This document shows positions 8,603-16,794 of a stretch of DNA of 64,000 nucleotides, one piece after another. Source of the DNA: Thermobacillus xylanilyticus (GTDB lineage: Bacteria > Bacillota > Bacilli > Paenibacillales > Paenibacillaceae). Each line of letters begins with the position of its first letter. Positions within the stretch are counted from its first letter, which is position 1. The notes under the pieces were generated by a model, which saw only the letters and a program-made list of their open reading frames with translations, ran no database searches and was not told the origin of the DNA. The stretch covers positions 1 through 64,000 of the forward strand of contig NZ_CAJRAY010000002.1 of NCBI RefSeq assembly GCF_907165215.1, read 5' to 3'. A program made the translations under genes and the position numbers.

Positions 8603-8702
8603 ATGGCATCCCTCCGTTATCTGGTTTCATCCTCAGGACGTGCCAGGATACGGAAAGGTTGCAGCCCGTACGCAAATTTCCCAGTGAAAAAACCGACGGC
8701 GG

Positions 8703-9233
8703 TTACGGCGTACTTCTGCGGGCGGCGAGCAGGAACGCACCGGCCAGAATAAAAACGATCGCGAGAAACGGCTGTCCGAGCGCCAGTTTGCCGATCAGAT
8801 TGCCGATCGAGAAAGCGACGAAGAAGATGAGCGACGCTCCCGCGAGTATGTTGATCGGGATGAGCAGCGCTTTGTTCCTTCCGCTGAACCAGTAGAGTTC
8901 GAACAGCCCGACGGCAACTGCCAGGATGAATCCGGGCCACAGATACGACCAGCCGTCGGTCAGCGTCGCGATCTGACAGACGATGCCGGCCGTCGTGACG
9001 ATGCCGGCGGGTACGAGCACGCCGACGGCGTTGCGTCCGAACACGCCGAAATACAGCCAGTGAAGCAGAATGCCGACCGGAATGACGAACAGCGTCGGCC
9101 AGAAGTACGCGAAGACCGAACCGGTGCTGATGTTTTCATCCCGCATGAAAAACAGATAAGCTCCGAGCAGAATCAGCGCAATGCCCGCGAAGAATAGCAC
9201 ACCGGAAGGACGGTCGTCCTCATGCTGCGGCAT
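8703..9233 (-). CDS. Multipass membrane protein of unknown function
   Basis: A 176-residue protein with about six hydrophobic segments (for example GVLFFAGIALILLGAYLFF, FWPTLFVIPVGILLHWLYF, LWPGFILAVAVGLFELYWF and FLAIVFILAGAFLLAA). The pattern of short helices with F-W-P and W-P-G-F turns is like membrane domains of LiaF/DUF5668-type proteins, but no family can be assigned with confidence. ATG follows AGGAAG. It is separated from the upstream secreted-protein gene by a strong terminator, so it probably has its own promoter. Confidence 0.65.
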   Translation of the reverse strand: MPQHEDDRPSGVLFFAGIALILLGAYLFFMRDENISTGSVFAYFWPTLFVIPVGILLHWLYFGVFGRNAVGVLVPAGIVTTAGIVCQIATLTDGWSYLWPGFILAVAVGLFELYWFSGRNKALLIPINILAGASLIFFVAFSIGNLIGKLALGQPFLAIVFILAGAFLLAARRSTP

Positions 9234-9269
9234 ATGTTCTTCCTGGACTCAGGTCCAGGGGAAGGAACG

Positions 9270-9301
9270 AAAAAAATCGCGGCCGATGCGCATCGGCCGC
9301 G
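9270..9301 (-). terminator. Terminator with perfect 24-bp palindrome
   Basis: A perfect 24-bp palindrome at 9278-9301 (CGCGGCCGATGC and its complement) is followed on the minus strand by a run of T (A7 on the plus strand at 9270-9276). It ends transcription of the secreted helical-repeat gene at 9323-9967. Confidence 0.85.
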
Positions 9302-9322
9302 TATGTGTGTCTATGCGAAGCT

Positions 9323-9967
9323 TCAGGAATTGCCGGGTTTCCGGACGGGATGCTTCATGCGGACGAAATGCCGCAGTTCGTCGGTCAGGCTGTCCTTCAG
9401 CTTTTCGATCAGCTGGTCTTCGGAAATCCCTCTGGACTTCGCGATCTCGGCGACCGATTTGCCTTCGGCAAGCCGGGACTTGAGCTCGTCCTTCGACATG
9501 CCGAGCACGGATGCGATCTTGTGCATCATGAACAGATGGCCGGGATGACGGTGAAGCGGGCGCAGGATGTCGCGCGAGTCCACGGCCGCTTCGATGTGCG
9601 CCTGAAGCCCGTTCTTGATCTCCCGGGCGCGCGCGGCGGTCAGCCTGCCTTCGGCAACCCGCGCGTCGATGCGCTTCGCCGCGGCCTCCGACAGCCTGCG
9701 GATCAGTTCATCCTTCCCGATGCCCTTCTTCGCCGCGATTTCGGCGAGCGTCTTGCCTTCCTTCAGTTCCCGCCGGAGTTCATCCCGGTCGAGCTTCAGA
9801 ATATCCGCCGCCGCGGACAGGATGCCCGCCTGCGCATAGCCCGAAACCCGGGCTTTGTCCGCGGCCTGCCCTTTGTCCGGATGCGCGGCCGCCGTCTGGG
9901 CGGCAAACAGGAGAACCGCCGCCAGACCCGCGGCGAGCGCCGCATGAATCGAAAATTTTCGTCTCAT
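9323..9967 (-). CDS. Secreted helical-repeat protein of unknown function
   Basis: A 214-residue protein with a signal peptide (MRRKFSIHAALAAGL..., cleavage probably after A-Q-T-A-A-A, about residue 28). The mature part holds two similar ~45-residue units, I-L-K-L-D-R-D-E-L...L-K-E-G-K-T-L-A-E-I-A-A-K-K-G-I and V-L-G-M-S-K-D-E-L...L-A-E-G-K-S-V-A-E-I-A-K-S-R-G-I, separated by a region with several His. Each unit reads as a pair of helices with an HTH-like look, but the protein is exported, so DNA binding is not expected. ATG follows AAAGGAG. The gene is monocistronic, judged by the strong terminator. Confidence 0.7.
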   Translation of the reverse strand: MRRKFSIHAALAAGLAAVLLFAAQTAAAHPDKGQAADKARVSGYAQAGILSAAADILKLDRDELRRELKEGKTLAEIAAKKGIGKDELIRRLSEAAAKRIDARVAEGRLTAARAREIKNGLQAHIEAAVDSRDILRPLHRHPGHLFMMHKIASVLGMSKDELKSRLAEGKSVAEIAKSRGISEDQLIEKLKDSLTDELRHFVRMKHPVRKPGNS

Positions 9968-10058
9968 AGGCCAGCTCCTTTGCTGTCATGGTTGGCGTTC
10001 CCTGTTAGTATTGGCAATTCGGACCGGGATTATTGCGGGCGGCAGCGGCGGCTGTCCG

Positions 10059-10832
10059 TCAGAGCAGCATGTTCGCCCCGTCGAGCCGGATGGCCGCGCC
10101 GGACAGATATTCCGTTTCATCCGAAGCGATGTAGCAGACGAGGCTGGCGACATCCTTCGGCAAGCCGACCCGGCCGAGCGGAAATTTCTTGCGGAACCGG
10201 ATCTCGTGCGCCTTGCGCTCCTCTTCGGTCATCACGACCTGCTTCGGCGCCGTCCGCGCGACCAGCACGGCGCCCGGCTCGATGACGTTGACGGTAATGC
10301 CGTATTGCGCCAGCTCGATGGCGGCCTCCCGGGCGAGCATCTTGATGCCGCCCTTCGTCATCGCGTAGACGGGGTCGAAGTCGGACGGCCGCTTGCCGTG
10401 GACGGACGAGATCAGGATGACGCGCCCGTTCGGCCGCGATTTCATGTAAGGCAGGGCGGACTGGATGCATTGCCAGTATCCCTTGAGATTGACGTTGAAC
10501 ACCCGGTCGAACTCTTCGGGCGTGTAGTCGAGAAGATCACGGTTAAGCTGCAAGGCCGCGTTGTTCACGAGGATGTCGATGCCGCCGTAACGGTCGGCGA
10601 CCGCCGCCGTCATGCGATCGATTTCTTCCTTGTTCGAGACGTTGCCCTGCACGATGAAAGCATCGCCGCCGAAGGCCTCGATCCGCCGAAGCGTCTCCTT
10701 CGCGCCGTCCGCGCTGGAGTTGTAGTGAATCGCCACTTTGGCGCCCCGCTCGGCAAGCGCGACGGCAATGCCTTGCCCGATGCCGGTGCCGGCGCCGGTC
10801 ACGAGCGCGATTCTTCCGGCCAGATTGTTCAT
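10059..10832 (-). CDS. Short-chain dehydrogenase/reductase (SDR), glucose 1-dehydrogenase-like
   Basis: A 257-residue cytoplasmic oxidoreductase. It has the cofactor motif T-G-A-G-T-G-I-G near residue 13, N-N-A near 90, the catalytic Ser in I-S-S-V-H, and Y-A-M-T-K as the YxxxK pair. An acidic residue is absent after beta-2 (H-Y-N-S-S), which fits NADP preference. The C-terminus S-G-A-A-I-R-L-D-G-A-N resembles the glucose dehydrogenase/FabG-like subgroup. The substrate cannot be fixed from sequence. ATG follows GGAGGGG. It diverges from the yceI gene. Confidence 0.85.
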   Translation of the reverse strand: MNNLAGRIALVTGAGTGIGQGIAVALAERGAKVAIHYNSSADGAKETLRRIEAFGGDAFIVQGNVSNKEEIDRMTAAVADRYGGIDILVNNAALQLNRDLLDYTPEEFDRVFNVNLKGYWQCIQSALPYMKSRPNGRVILISSVHGKRPSDFDPVYAMTKGGIKMLAREAAIELAQYGITVNVIEPGAVLVARTAPKQVVMTEEERKAHEIRFRKKFPLGRVGLPKDVASLVCYIASDETEYLSGAAIRLDGANMLL

Positions 10833-10990
10833 GGGGGAACCCCTCCTCGAAGCCGCATGGCTATGCTTGTCTTGAATGCCCTTCCATTATACCGCCAGGC
10901 TTAAGCGGCGTCGATGAACGGATTTGACATGAAGTTGTCGGCATTTGATGCGGCGCCCCGCCGATGGAGCCGCAGAGCCGGCAGAAACAG

Positions 10991-11059
10991 TTGACATCCG
11001 GGTTGACGGACGCTATGATAGCTGTAGTAGAAAAGTAAGTATATATTATTTTGTAAGTA
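10991..11059 (+). promoter_or_regulatory. yceI promoter with direct repeats
   Basis: TTGACA at 10991-10996 and TATGAT at 11014-11019 have a 17-bp spacer, close to consensus. Two copies of GTAAGTA at 11035-11041 and 11053-11059, 18 bp apart around an AT-rich centre, lie in the transcribed leader and could be a repressor site. Confidence 0.65.
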
Positions 11060-11082
11060 AATGTCGAAGGGAGCAAGAAACG

Positions 11083-11616
11083 ATGGCCAAAACGAAATGG
11101 GCGGTCGACACGATGCACAGCAGCATCGACTTTTCGATCCGCCACATGATGATTGCGAAGGTGAAGGGATCGTTCAACCAGTTTGAAGCCTCCATCGAGG
11201 CGGACCCGAACGATCTGACGACGGCGGACATCGCGTTCAGCGTGGACGTCGCCAGCGTCGACACGCGCAATGCCGACCGCGACGCGCATCTGCGCTCCGC
11301 CGATTTCTTCGATGTCGAGAACCATCCGAAGATGACGTTCAGGGCGACGAAGATCGAGAGGACCGGCGACGGCGAGTACGAAGTGACGGGCGACCTCACG
11401 ATCCGCGGCGTCACCCGCTCCGAGACGTTCAAGGTGACGTTCGAAGGCGCCGGCAAAGATCCGTGGGGCAACTACAAGGCCGGCTTCAGCGCCGAAGGCA
11501 CGATCAAGCGTAGCGACTACGGCCTGACGTGGAACGCGGCGCTCGAGACCGGCGGCGTGCTGGTCGGCGACGAGGTGAAGATCCATCTCGAGATCGAAGC
11601 GGCCGAGCAAGCCTGA
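11083..11616 (+). CDS. YceI family protein (lipocalin-like, polyisoprenoid-binding)
   Basis: A 177-residue YceI-domain protein. The family folds as a lipocalin-like barrel binding polyisoprenoids or quinone-like lipids. Visible marks are W-x-V-D-T-x-H-S-x-I-D-F-S-I-R-H at the N-terminus, D-x-H-L-R-S-A-D-F-F-D-V, G-D-L-T-I-R-G-V-T-R and W-G-x-Y-K-A-G-F. No signal peptide is present, as in many Bacillota members. ATG 11083 follows GAAGGGAGC. It has its own promoter and a terminator at 11644, so it is monocistronic. Confidence 0.9.
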   Translation: MAKTKWAVDTMHSSIDFSIRHMMIAKVKGSFNQFEASIEADPNDLTTADIAFSVDVASVDTRNADRDAHLRSADFFDVENHPKMTFRATKIERTGDGEYEVTGDLTIRGVTRSETFKVTFEGAGKDPWGNYKAGFSAEGTIKRSDYGLTWNAALETGGVLVGDEVKIHLEIEAAEQA

Positions 11617-11643
11617 CGGGAATCATAGTTTTCGAAAACAGGG

Positions 11644-11680
11644 AAGGACCGGAACCGCCCGGGAGGCGGCCGGTCCTTTT
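11644..11680 (+). terminator. Terminator after yceI
   Basis: AAGGACCGG and CCGGTCCTT pair, with an inner CCGCC/GGCGG stem, and are followed by TTTT. Confidence 0.8.
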
Positions 11681-11763
11681 ATGATGCGCCGGATGCTTGC
11701 TTCATCGGCAGGCGGCCTGCATAATGGGAGCATGGAATGGCGAGAAGCAAGGAGGACAAGCGC

Positions 11764-12630
11764 GTGAAAAACGGAAAATTCCGCGTCTCCGCCGTGCAAT
11801 ACCGGCTGCAGACGATTGATTCATTCGACGCGTTCGCCGCGCAGTCGACGCATTATGTCCGCGCCGCGCAGGAGTTCGGGGCGGATTTCGTGCTGTTTCC
11901 CGAGTTTTTCACGACGCAGCTGCTTTCGATCGGCGACGGTACAGGCCGGGCGCTGCCGATCGGCCGGCTGCCGGAGTTTACGGACCGCTACCGCGAGCTG
12001 TTCGCCGGGCTGGCGAGGGAGACGGGGATGCACATCATCGCCGGCACCCACGTCATCGAGCGGGGCGGGAAGCTGTACAACACCGCTCATCTGTTCATGC
12101 CGGACGGCCGGGTGTTCGAGCAGCCGAAGCTGCATCTGACGCCGACCGAAGTGAAGGAATGGAATCTGGCGCCGGGAGAGGATCTGAAGGTGTTCGAGAC
12201 GGATCACGGCACGATCGCGCTGTTGACGTGCTACGATATCGAGTTCCCGGAAATTGTGCGGATGGCGAAGGCGAGGGGGGCGGACGTCATTTTCTGTCCG
12301 TCCTGCACGGACGACCGCCACGGCTTCTTCCGCGTCCGCTATACAAGCCATGCGCGGGCGGTCGAGAACCAGGTGTACGTCGTGCTGACCGGCACGGTCG
12401 GTTCGCTGCCGACGGTTGATTTCATGCGGCTCAACTACGGTCAGGCCGCAATCATCACGCCGAACGACATTCCGTTCCCGCCGCGCGGCATTCTGGCCGA
12501 AGGCGAAATCGGCGAGGACATGGTGATCACCGCCGATCTCGACCTGCGGCTGCTCGAAGAAGTGCGCGAGAGCGGCTCCGTGACGACGTGGCGCGACCGG
12601 CGGACCGATCTGTATCCGGACTGGCGTTAG
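11764..12630 (+). CDS. Carbon-nitrogen hydrolase (nitrilase superfamily amidase)
   Basis: A 288-residue cytoplasmic amidase-type enzyme. The Glu-Lys-Cys triad is visible as F-P-E-F-F, P-K-L-H-L and T-C-Y-D, with S-H-A-R-A-V-E-N-Q nearby. It resembles the group of nitrilase-like proteins often fused or linked to acetyltransferases; the substrate is not determined. GTG 11764 is preferred because AAGGAGG lies exactly 8 bp upstream. The in-frame ATG at 11737 has only a weak GGGAG and would add nine charged residues before the conserved start. It converges on an AraC-type gene 40 bp downstream. Confidence 0.88.
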   Translation: MKNGKFRVSAVQYRLQTIDSFDAFAAQSTHYVRAAQEFGADFVLFPEFFTTQLLSIGDGTGRALPIGRLPEFTDRYRELFAGLARETGMHIIAGTHVIERGGKLYNTAHLFMPDGRVFEQPKLHLTPTEVKEWNLAPGEDLKVFETDHGTIALLTCYDIEFPEIVRMAKARGADVIFCPSCTDDRHGFFRVRYTSHARAVENQVYVVLTGTVGSLPTVDFMRLNYGQAAIITPNDIPFPPRGILAEGEIGEDMVITADLDLRLLEEVRESGSVTTWRDRRTDLYPDWR

Positions 12631-12670
12631 GTCGGAATGGAAGCGGCGGGCGCGGACAAGAACGCGGGCG

Positions 12671-13525
12671 TCAGGTCGCGGCGCGCAGCGAGCGCCGGAA
12701 CGACTCCGGCGTCTGTCCCGTGATCCGTTTGAACGCGCGGGTGAAATGGGACGGATGCTTGAAGCCGACCTCGTAGCCGACCTCCGTCACCGGGCGCTCC
12801 GGATCGAGCAGGAACAGCAGCTTCGCCTGCGTGATGCGCCGCTGGTACAGGTAGTCGAAGATGGTGAACCCGGTCGCCGCCTTGAACAGCCGGGTCATGT
12901 AATATTTGTTCATATGGAGTTCGCGCTCGAGCACGTCCAGATGGATGTCGTCCATGTACCGCTCCTCGAGGTAGGCGGCGATCCGCTGGGCCCCCCGGGC
13001 TTTCGCGTTCGAAGGCTCGGCGGTCTCCGGTCCCGGCGACATCCCGGCGAAACATTCGGACACTTCGTGCAGCAGCCGGAGGAATGCGATCAGGAACCGA
13101 TTGCAGGAGACGGCGTCGTCCCGCCGGTACAGGCCGCACATCTCGGCAAGCAGCGCTTCGATCCGTTCCCGCCGCTCGCCGGAGAGCCGCACCCGCGCGT
13201 TGCCCAGGTCGCGGAACGGCGCCAGCGCGTCGGCCTGGAACGGCGGGCGCAGCAGTTCGGCGGCGAACGCCGGATCGAAATGGACGATCGTCCGCAAATA
13301 CGGCAGGCGGCGATTGATGATCGGCGCATGCAGCGTCATGCCGTGCATGATGATGAGATCGCCGGGGGCGAGCTCGAACATGCGCCCGCCGATCAGATAG
13401 GTGCAGCCGCCGCCGTGGAAATAGTAAATCTCATATTCCGGATGCGCATGGAACCGGCCTGTCGGGTATTGATCCTGATTGAACGATGCGTCGATCGGCA
13501 GTCCGAATTGGTCGCGCAGGGTCAT
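12671..13525 (-). CDS. AraC family transcriptional regulator with cupin sensor domain
   Basis: A 284-residue regulator. The N-terminal half is a cupin-type sensor (H-A-H-P-E-Y-E-I-Y-Y-F-H-G-G-G...L-A-P-G-D-L-I-I-M). The C-terminal ~100 residues are two AraC helix-turn-helix motifs (L-H-M-N-K-Y-Y-M-T-R-L-F-K, then V-T-E-V-G-Y-E-V-G-F-K-H-P-S-H-F-T-R-A-F-K-R). ATG 13525 follows AAGGAGGA; upstream in-frame codons lack a site. It is divergent from the Gfo/Idh/MocA operon at 13714 and may control it in response to a sugar or sugar acid. Confidence 0.9.
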   Translation of the reverse strand: MTLRDQFGLPIDASFNQDQYPTGRFHAHPEYEIYYFHGGGCTYLIGGRMFELAPGDLIIMHGMTLHAPIINRRLPYLRTIVHFDPAFAAELLRPPFQADALAPFRDLGNARVRLSGERRERIEALLAEMCGLYRRDDAVSCNRFLIAFLRLLHEVSECFAGMSPGPETAEPSNAKARGAQRIAAYLEERYMDDIHLDVLERELHMNKYYMTRLFKAATGFTIFDYLYQRRITQAKLLFLLDPERPVTEVGYEVGFKHPSHFTRAFKRITGQTPESFRRSLRAAT

Positions 13526-13713
13526 CGAAAACTCCTCCTTGCTGCCAAGTGTACCACAACGGCAGCTGCCGGGCGGGAGTTTTTTTATCGAGAAAAAAGT
13601 CAATCAGGATCAAATACGGCCGCAAAACGGTTACTGTCGTGAAAGTGCTGACATATCCAAAATGTTAGGATGGGGGCGGAGAACACCAATACCGAAAGTC
13701 AGGAGTGGAAGCA

Positions 13714-14850
13714 ATGCTGCGCATCGGAGTGATCGGGCTCGGCAACATGGGCACCTCGCATGCGGATGTGCTGGCGCGCGGCGAAGTGGAAGGCGGCGTG
13801 CTGGCTGCGGTATGCGATGCCCGGCCGGAGCGGCTGGAATGGGCGCGTGAGCAGTACGGCGATCAAGTGAAAGGTTTCGGCGACGCGGAACAGATGATGG
13901 CGTCCGGAGAGATCGACGGCGTGGTGATTGCGACGCCGCATTACGATCATCCGCCGCTGGCGATCCGCGCGTTCGCGCACGGGCTGCACGTGCTGATTGA
14001 AAAGCCGGCGGGCGTCTATACAAAACAGGTGCGCGAAATGAACGAAGCGGCGGCTTCGGCGGGCACCGTTTTCGCGATCATGTACAATCAGCGGACGAAT
14101 CCGCTCTACCGCAAGCTGCGCGATCTGGTCGAAAGCGGCGAGCTCGGCGAGATCCGGCGGACGAACTGGATCATTACGGACTGGTACCGTCCCCAGAGCT
14201 ACTATGATTCCGGAAGCTGGCGCGCGACATGGGAAGGCGAAGGCGGCGGCGTGCTCATCAACCAGTGCCCGCACCAGCTCGATCTGTGGCATTGGACGAC
14301 GCTGCTCAAGCCGAAAAGAATGCGCGCGTTCTGCCGCTTCGGCAAATACCGGAACATCGAGGTCGAGGACGAAGTCACGGCTTATGTCGAGTACGAAAAC
14401 GGCGGCACCGGCGTGTTCATCGCGACGACGGCCGAGGCGCCGGGCACGAACCGGTTCGAGGTGACCGGCACGCGGGGCAAGATCGTCATCGAGGACGGCA
14501 AGATGTCGTTCTGGCGGCTGCGCGTGTCCGAACCGGAGTTCAACGCGTCGTACCGCGGCCTGTTCGGCAAGCCGGAGTGCTGGAAGGTGGAGATTCCGGT
14601 CGAGCCCGGCAGCGGACCCCAGCACAAGGGCATCCTGCAGAACTGGACGGACGCGGTGCTCAAGGGGACGCCGCTGCTCGCGCCGGGCGAAGACGGCATC
14701 CACGGCCTGATGCTGTCCAATGCGATGCTGCTGTCGACCTGGACGGACGACTGGGTCGAGATGCCGATTGACGAGGACCGGTTCCATGTGGAGCTGATGG
14801 CGCGGATCGACGAATCGCGGCAGCGCAGGACGCAGGGCGCGAAGGCTTGA
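13714..14850 (+). CDS. Gfo/Idh/MocA family oxidoreductase
   Basis: A 378-residue NAD(P)-dependent dehydrogenase of the glucose-fructose oxidoreductase/inositol dehydrogenase superfamily. The Rossmann motif G-V-I-G-L-G-N-M-G is at residues 5-13, and E-K-P-A-G is the usual EKP loop near residue 92. G-G-V-L-I-N-Q-C-P-H-Q-L-D contains the catalytic-type His region. ATG 13714 follows AGGAG. It begins a three-gene operon with a second dehydrogenase and a sugar isomerase/epimerase, a set typical of inositol-like or keto-sugar catabolism. The exact sugar is unknown. Confidence 0.88.
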   Translation: MLRIGVIGLGNMGTSHADVLARGEVEGGVLAAVCDARPERLEWAREQYGDQVKGFGDAEQMMASGEIDGVVIATPHYDHPPLAIRAFAHGLHVLIEKPAGVYTKQVREMNEAAASAGTVFAIMYNQRTNPLYRKLRDLVESGELGEIRRTNWIITDWYRPQSYYDSGSWRATWEGEGGGVLINQCPHQLDLWHWTTLLKPKRMRAFCRFGKYRNIEVEDEVTAYVEYENGGTGVFIATTAEAPGTNRFEVTGTRGKIVIEDGKMSFWRLRVSEPEFNASYRGLFGKPECWKVEIPVEPGSGPQHKGILQNWTDAVLKGTPLLAPGEDGIHGLMLSNAMLLSTWTDDWVEMPIDEDRFHVELMARIDESRQRRTQGAKA

Positions 14851-14866
14851 GAGAGGAGCGGAGACC

Positions 14867-15940
14867 ATGAAGGGAGACGGCATGAACTACGCGCCGCAGG
14901 GGAGGCCCAGCCCGGTCGTGAAGCCGGGCGAGTTCGTGTTCGCGGCGATGGATCTGGAGCACGGCCACATCTACGGCATGTGCAACGGGCTGATTGAAGC
15001 GGGCGGAACGCTCAAATGGGTGTACGATGACGATCCAGCGAAGGTCGAGCGGTTCGTGAAGACGTATCCGGGTGTGAAAGTTGCGCCCTCGGCGGACGCG
15101 ATTCTGCAGGACCCGGAAGTGATGCTGGTCGCCGCCGCCGGCGTCACGTGCGAGCGCGGGCCGCTCGGCGTGAAGGTGATGCGGCACGGCAAGGACTATT
15201 TCGTCGACAAGGCGCCGTTCACGACGCTGGAGCAGCTGGAGGAGGCAAGGCGGACCTGCGCCGAGACGGGGCGGAAGTACGCCGTCTATTACAGCGAGCG
15301 GCTGCATGTGGAGAGCGCCGTCCACGCGGGCGACCTGATCGAATCGAGCGCCATCGGGCGGGTCGTGCAGGTGCTCGGACTCGGGCCCCACAGATTGAAT
15401 GCGGCTTCGCGGCCGAAGTGGTTTTTTGAACGGGAGAAATACGGCGGCATCCTGTGCGACATCGGCAGCCACCAGGTCGAGCAGTTTCTGTTCTACGCCG
15501 GCTGCAAGGACGCGAAGGTGCTGCACAGCAAGGTCGGCAACTACCGCAATCCCGAGTACCCCGAGCTCGAGGACTTCGGCGACGCGACGCTGCTCGGCGA
15601 CAACGGGGCGACGAACTATTTCCGCGTCGACTGGCTGACGCCGGACGGCCTCGGCACGTGGGGCGACGGGCGGACGGTCATCCTCGGCACGGATGGCTAC
15701 ATCGAGCTGCGCAAATACATCGACATCGCCCGGTCGCCGGAAGGCGGGCATCTGTACCTGGTGAACGGGGAAGGCGAGTTCTACATGGACTGCCGCGGCA
15801 AGGTCGGCTATCCGTATTTCGGCCGGCTCATCCTCGACTGCCTGAACCGGACGGAGCACGCGATGACGCAGGCGCACGCGTTCAAGGCGGCGGAGCTCTG
15901 CCTGATCGCGCAGGCGCAGGCCGAGCGGGTGTACGGATAA
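14867..15940 (+). CDS. Gfo/Idh/MocA family oxidoreductase (second copy)
   Basis: A 357-residue member of the same superfamily as the upstream gene but divergent. The nucleotide-binding start is F-A-A-M-D-L-E-H-G-H-I-Y-G-M, without the classical GxGxxG. V-D-K-A-P-F replaces EKP, and G-G-I-L-C-D-I-G-S-H-Q-V-E-Q matches the active-site loop. It starts 16 bp after the preceding stop with a GAGAGGAG site, so it is co-transcribed. It may act on the product of its neighbour or reverse an oxidation carried out by it, as in paired Gfo/Idh systems that oxidise and reduce around an epimerisation; this is inference. Confidence 0.85.
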   Translation: MKGDGMNYAPQGRPSPVVKPGEFVFAAMDLEHGHIYGMCNGLIEAGGTLKWVYDDDPAKVERFVKTYPGVKVAPSADAILQDPEVMLVAAAGVTCERGPLGVKVMRHGKDYFVDKAPFTTLEQLEEARRTCAETGRKYAVYYSERLHVESAVHAGDLIESSAIGRVVQVLGLGPHRLNAASRPKWFFEREKYGGILCDIGSHQVEQFLFYAGCKDAKVLHSKVGNYRNPEYPELEDFGDATLLGDNGATNYFRVDWLTPDGLGTWGDGRTVILGTDGYIELRKYIDIARSPEGGHLYLVNGEGEFYMDCRGKVGYPYFGRLILDCLNRTEHAMTQAHAFKAAELCLIAQAQAERVYG

Positions 15941-15973
15941 AAAAGGGTTCGGCGCGAAAGGCGGGACACACGC

Positions 15974-16744
15974 GTGAAGAAGGAGCAGATTGCGGCGCAG
16001 CTGTACACGCTGCGCGAGTTTACGAAGACGGCGGAGGATCTTGACTTGACGCTGCAGCGCGTCGCCGAAATCGGGTACACGGCGGTGCAGGTGTCGGCCA
16101 TCGGGCCGATCGATCCGCGCGAGGTGAAGGCTTCGGCCGACCGGCACGGGCTGTCGATCTGTGCGACGCATGTGCCGTACGCGCGTCTTCTCGGCGACCT
16201 GGACGCGGTCATCGCGGAGCACAAGCTGTGGAATTGCCGGTACGTCGGGCTCGGCATGATTCCGCGGCATTACGCCGAAGCCGGGCGCGAAGGGTACGAG
16301 GCGTTCATCCGCGAAATGTCGGAGCCGGCGCGGAAGCTGCGCGACGCCGGGCTGCAGTTCGTCTACCACAACCACAAGCTGGAGTTCGAGAAATACGGCG
16401 GCCGCACGGCGATGGACCTGCTGCTGGCGGAGACGGACCCGCTGGATTTCCATTTCGAACTGGACACGTACTGGGCGCAGGCAGGCGGCGCCGATCCGGC
16501 GGCCTGGATCCGCAAGCTGGACGGCCGGATGAAGGTCGTGCACCTGAAGGACATGGCCATCTACGAGGACGAACAGCATTTCGCCGAGCTCGGCGAAGGC
16601 AACATGAACTGGGATGCGATTCTGGACGCCTGCCGCGCAGTCGGCATGGAATGGTACATCGTCGAGCAGGACGTCTGCCGGCGCGATCCGTTCGAAAGCC
16701 TTGCGGTCAGCTGGAAGTACCTTGCAGCGCGGGCGGATCGGTGA
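15974..16744 (+). CDS. Sugar phosphate isomerase/epimerase family TIM barrel
   Basis: A 256-residue xylose-isomerase-like TIM barrel (AP endonuclease 2 superfamily; IolE/IolI/Hyi type). Key blocks are A-A-Q-L-Y-T-L-R at the N-terminus, V-G-L-G-M-I-P, V-Y-H-N-H-K-L-E-F, D-F-H-F-E-L-D-T-Y-W, V-H-L-K-D-M and E-G-N-M-N-W, which supply metal ligands Glu, Asp, His and Glu. It starts with GTG, 33 bp after the second dehydrogenase, and ends the operon before a shared terminator. With two Gfo/Idh proteins it likely handles a 2-keto or 3-keto sugar intermediate. Confidence 0.85.
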   Translation: MKKEQIAAQLYTLREFTKTAEDLDLTLQRVAEIGYTAVQVSAIGPIDPREVKASADRHGLSICATHVPYARLLGDLDAVIAEHKLWNCRYVGLGMIPRHYAEAGREGYEAFIREMSEPARKLRDAGLQFVYHNHKLEFEKYGGRTAMDLLLAETDPLDFHFELDTYWAQAGGADPAAWIRKLDGRMKVVHLKDMAIYEDEQHFAELGEGNMNWDAILDACRAVGMEWYIVEQDVCRRDPFESLAVSWKYLAARADR

Positions 16745-16750
16745 GCGATG

Positions 16751-16789
16751 AAAAAAGGCGGTTCGGCATGCAGCCGGACCGCCTTTTTT
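16751..16789. terminator. Bidirectional terminator between isomerase and eda genes
   Basis: AAAAAAGGCGGT pairs with ACCGCCTTTTTT and an inner CGGC/GCCG. The A6 and T6 tracts give function in both directions between convergent operons. Confidence 0.85.
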
Positions 16790-16794
16790 GCCGG

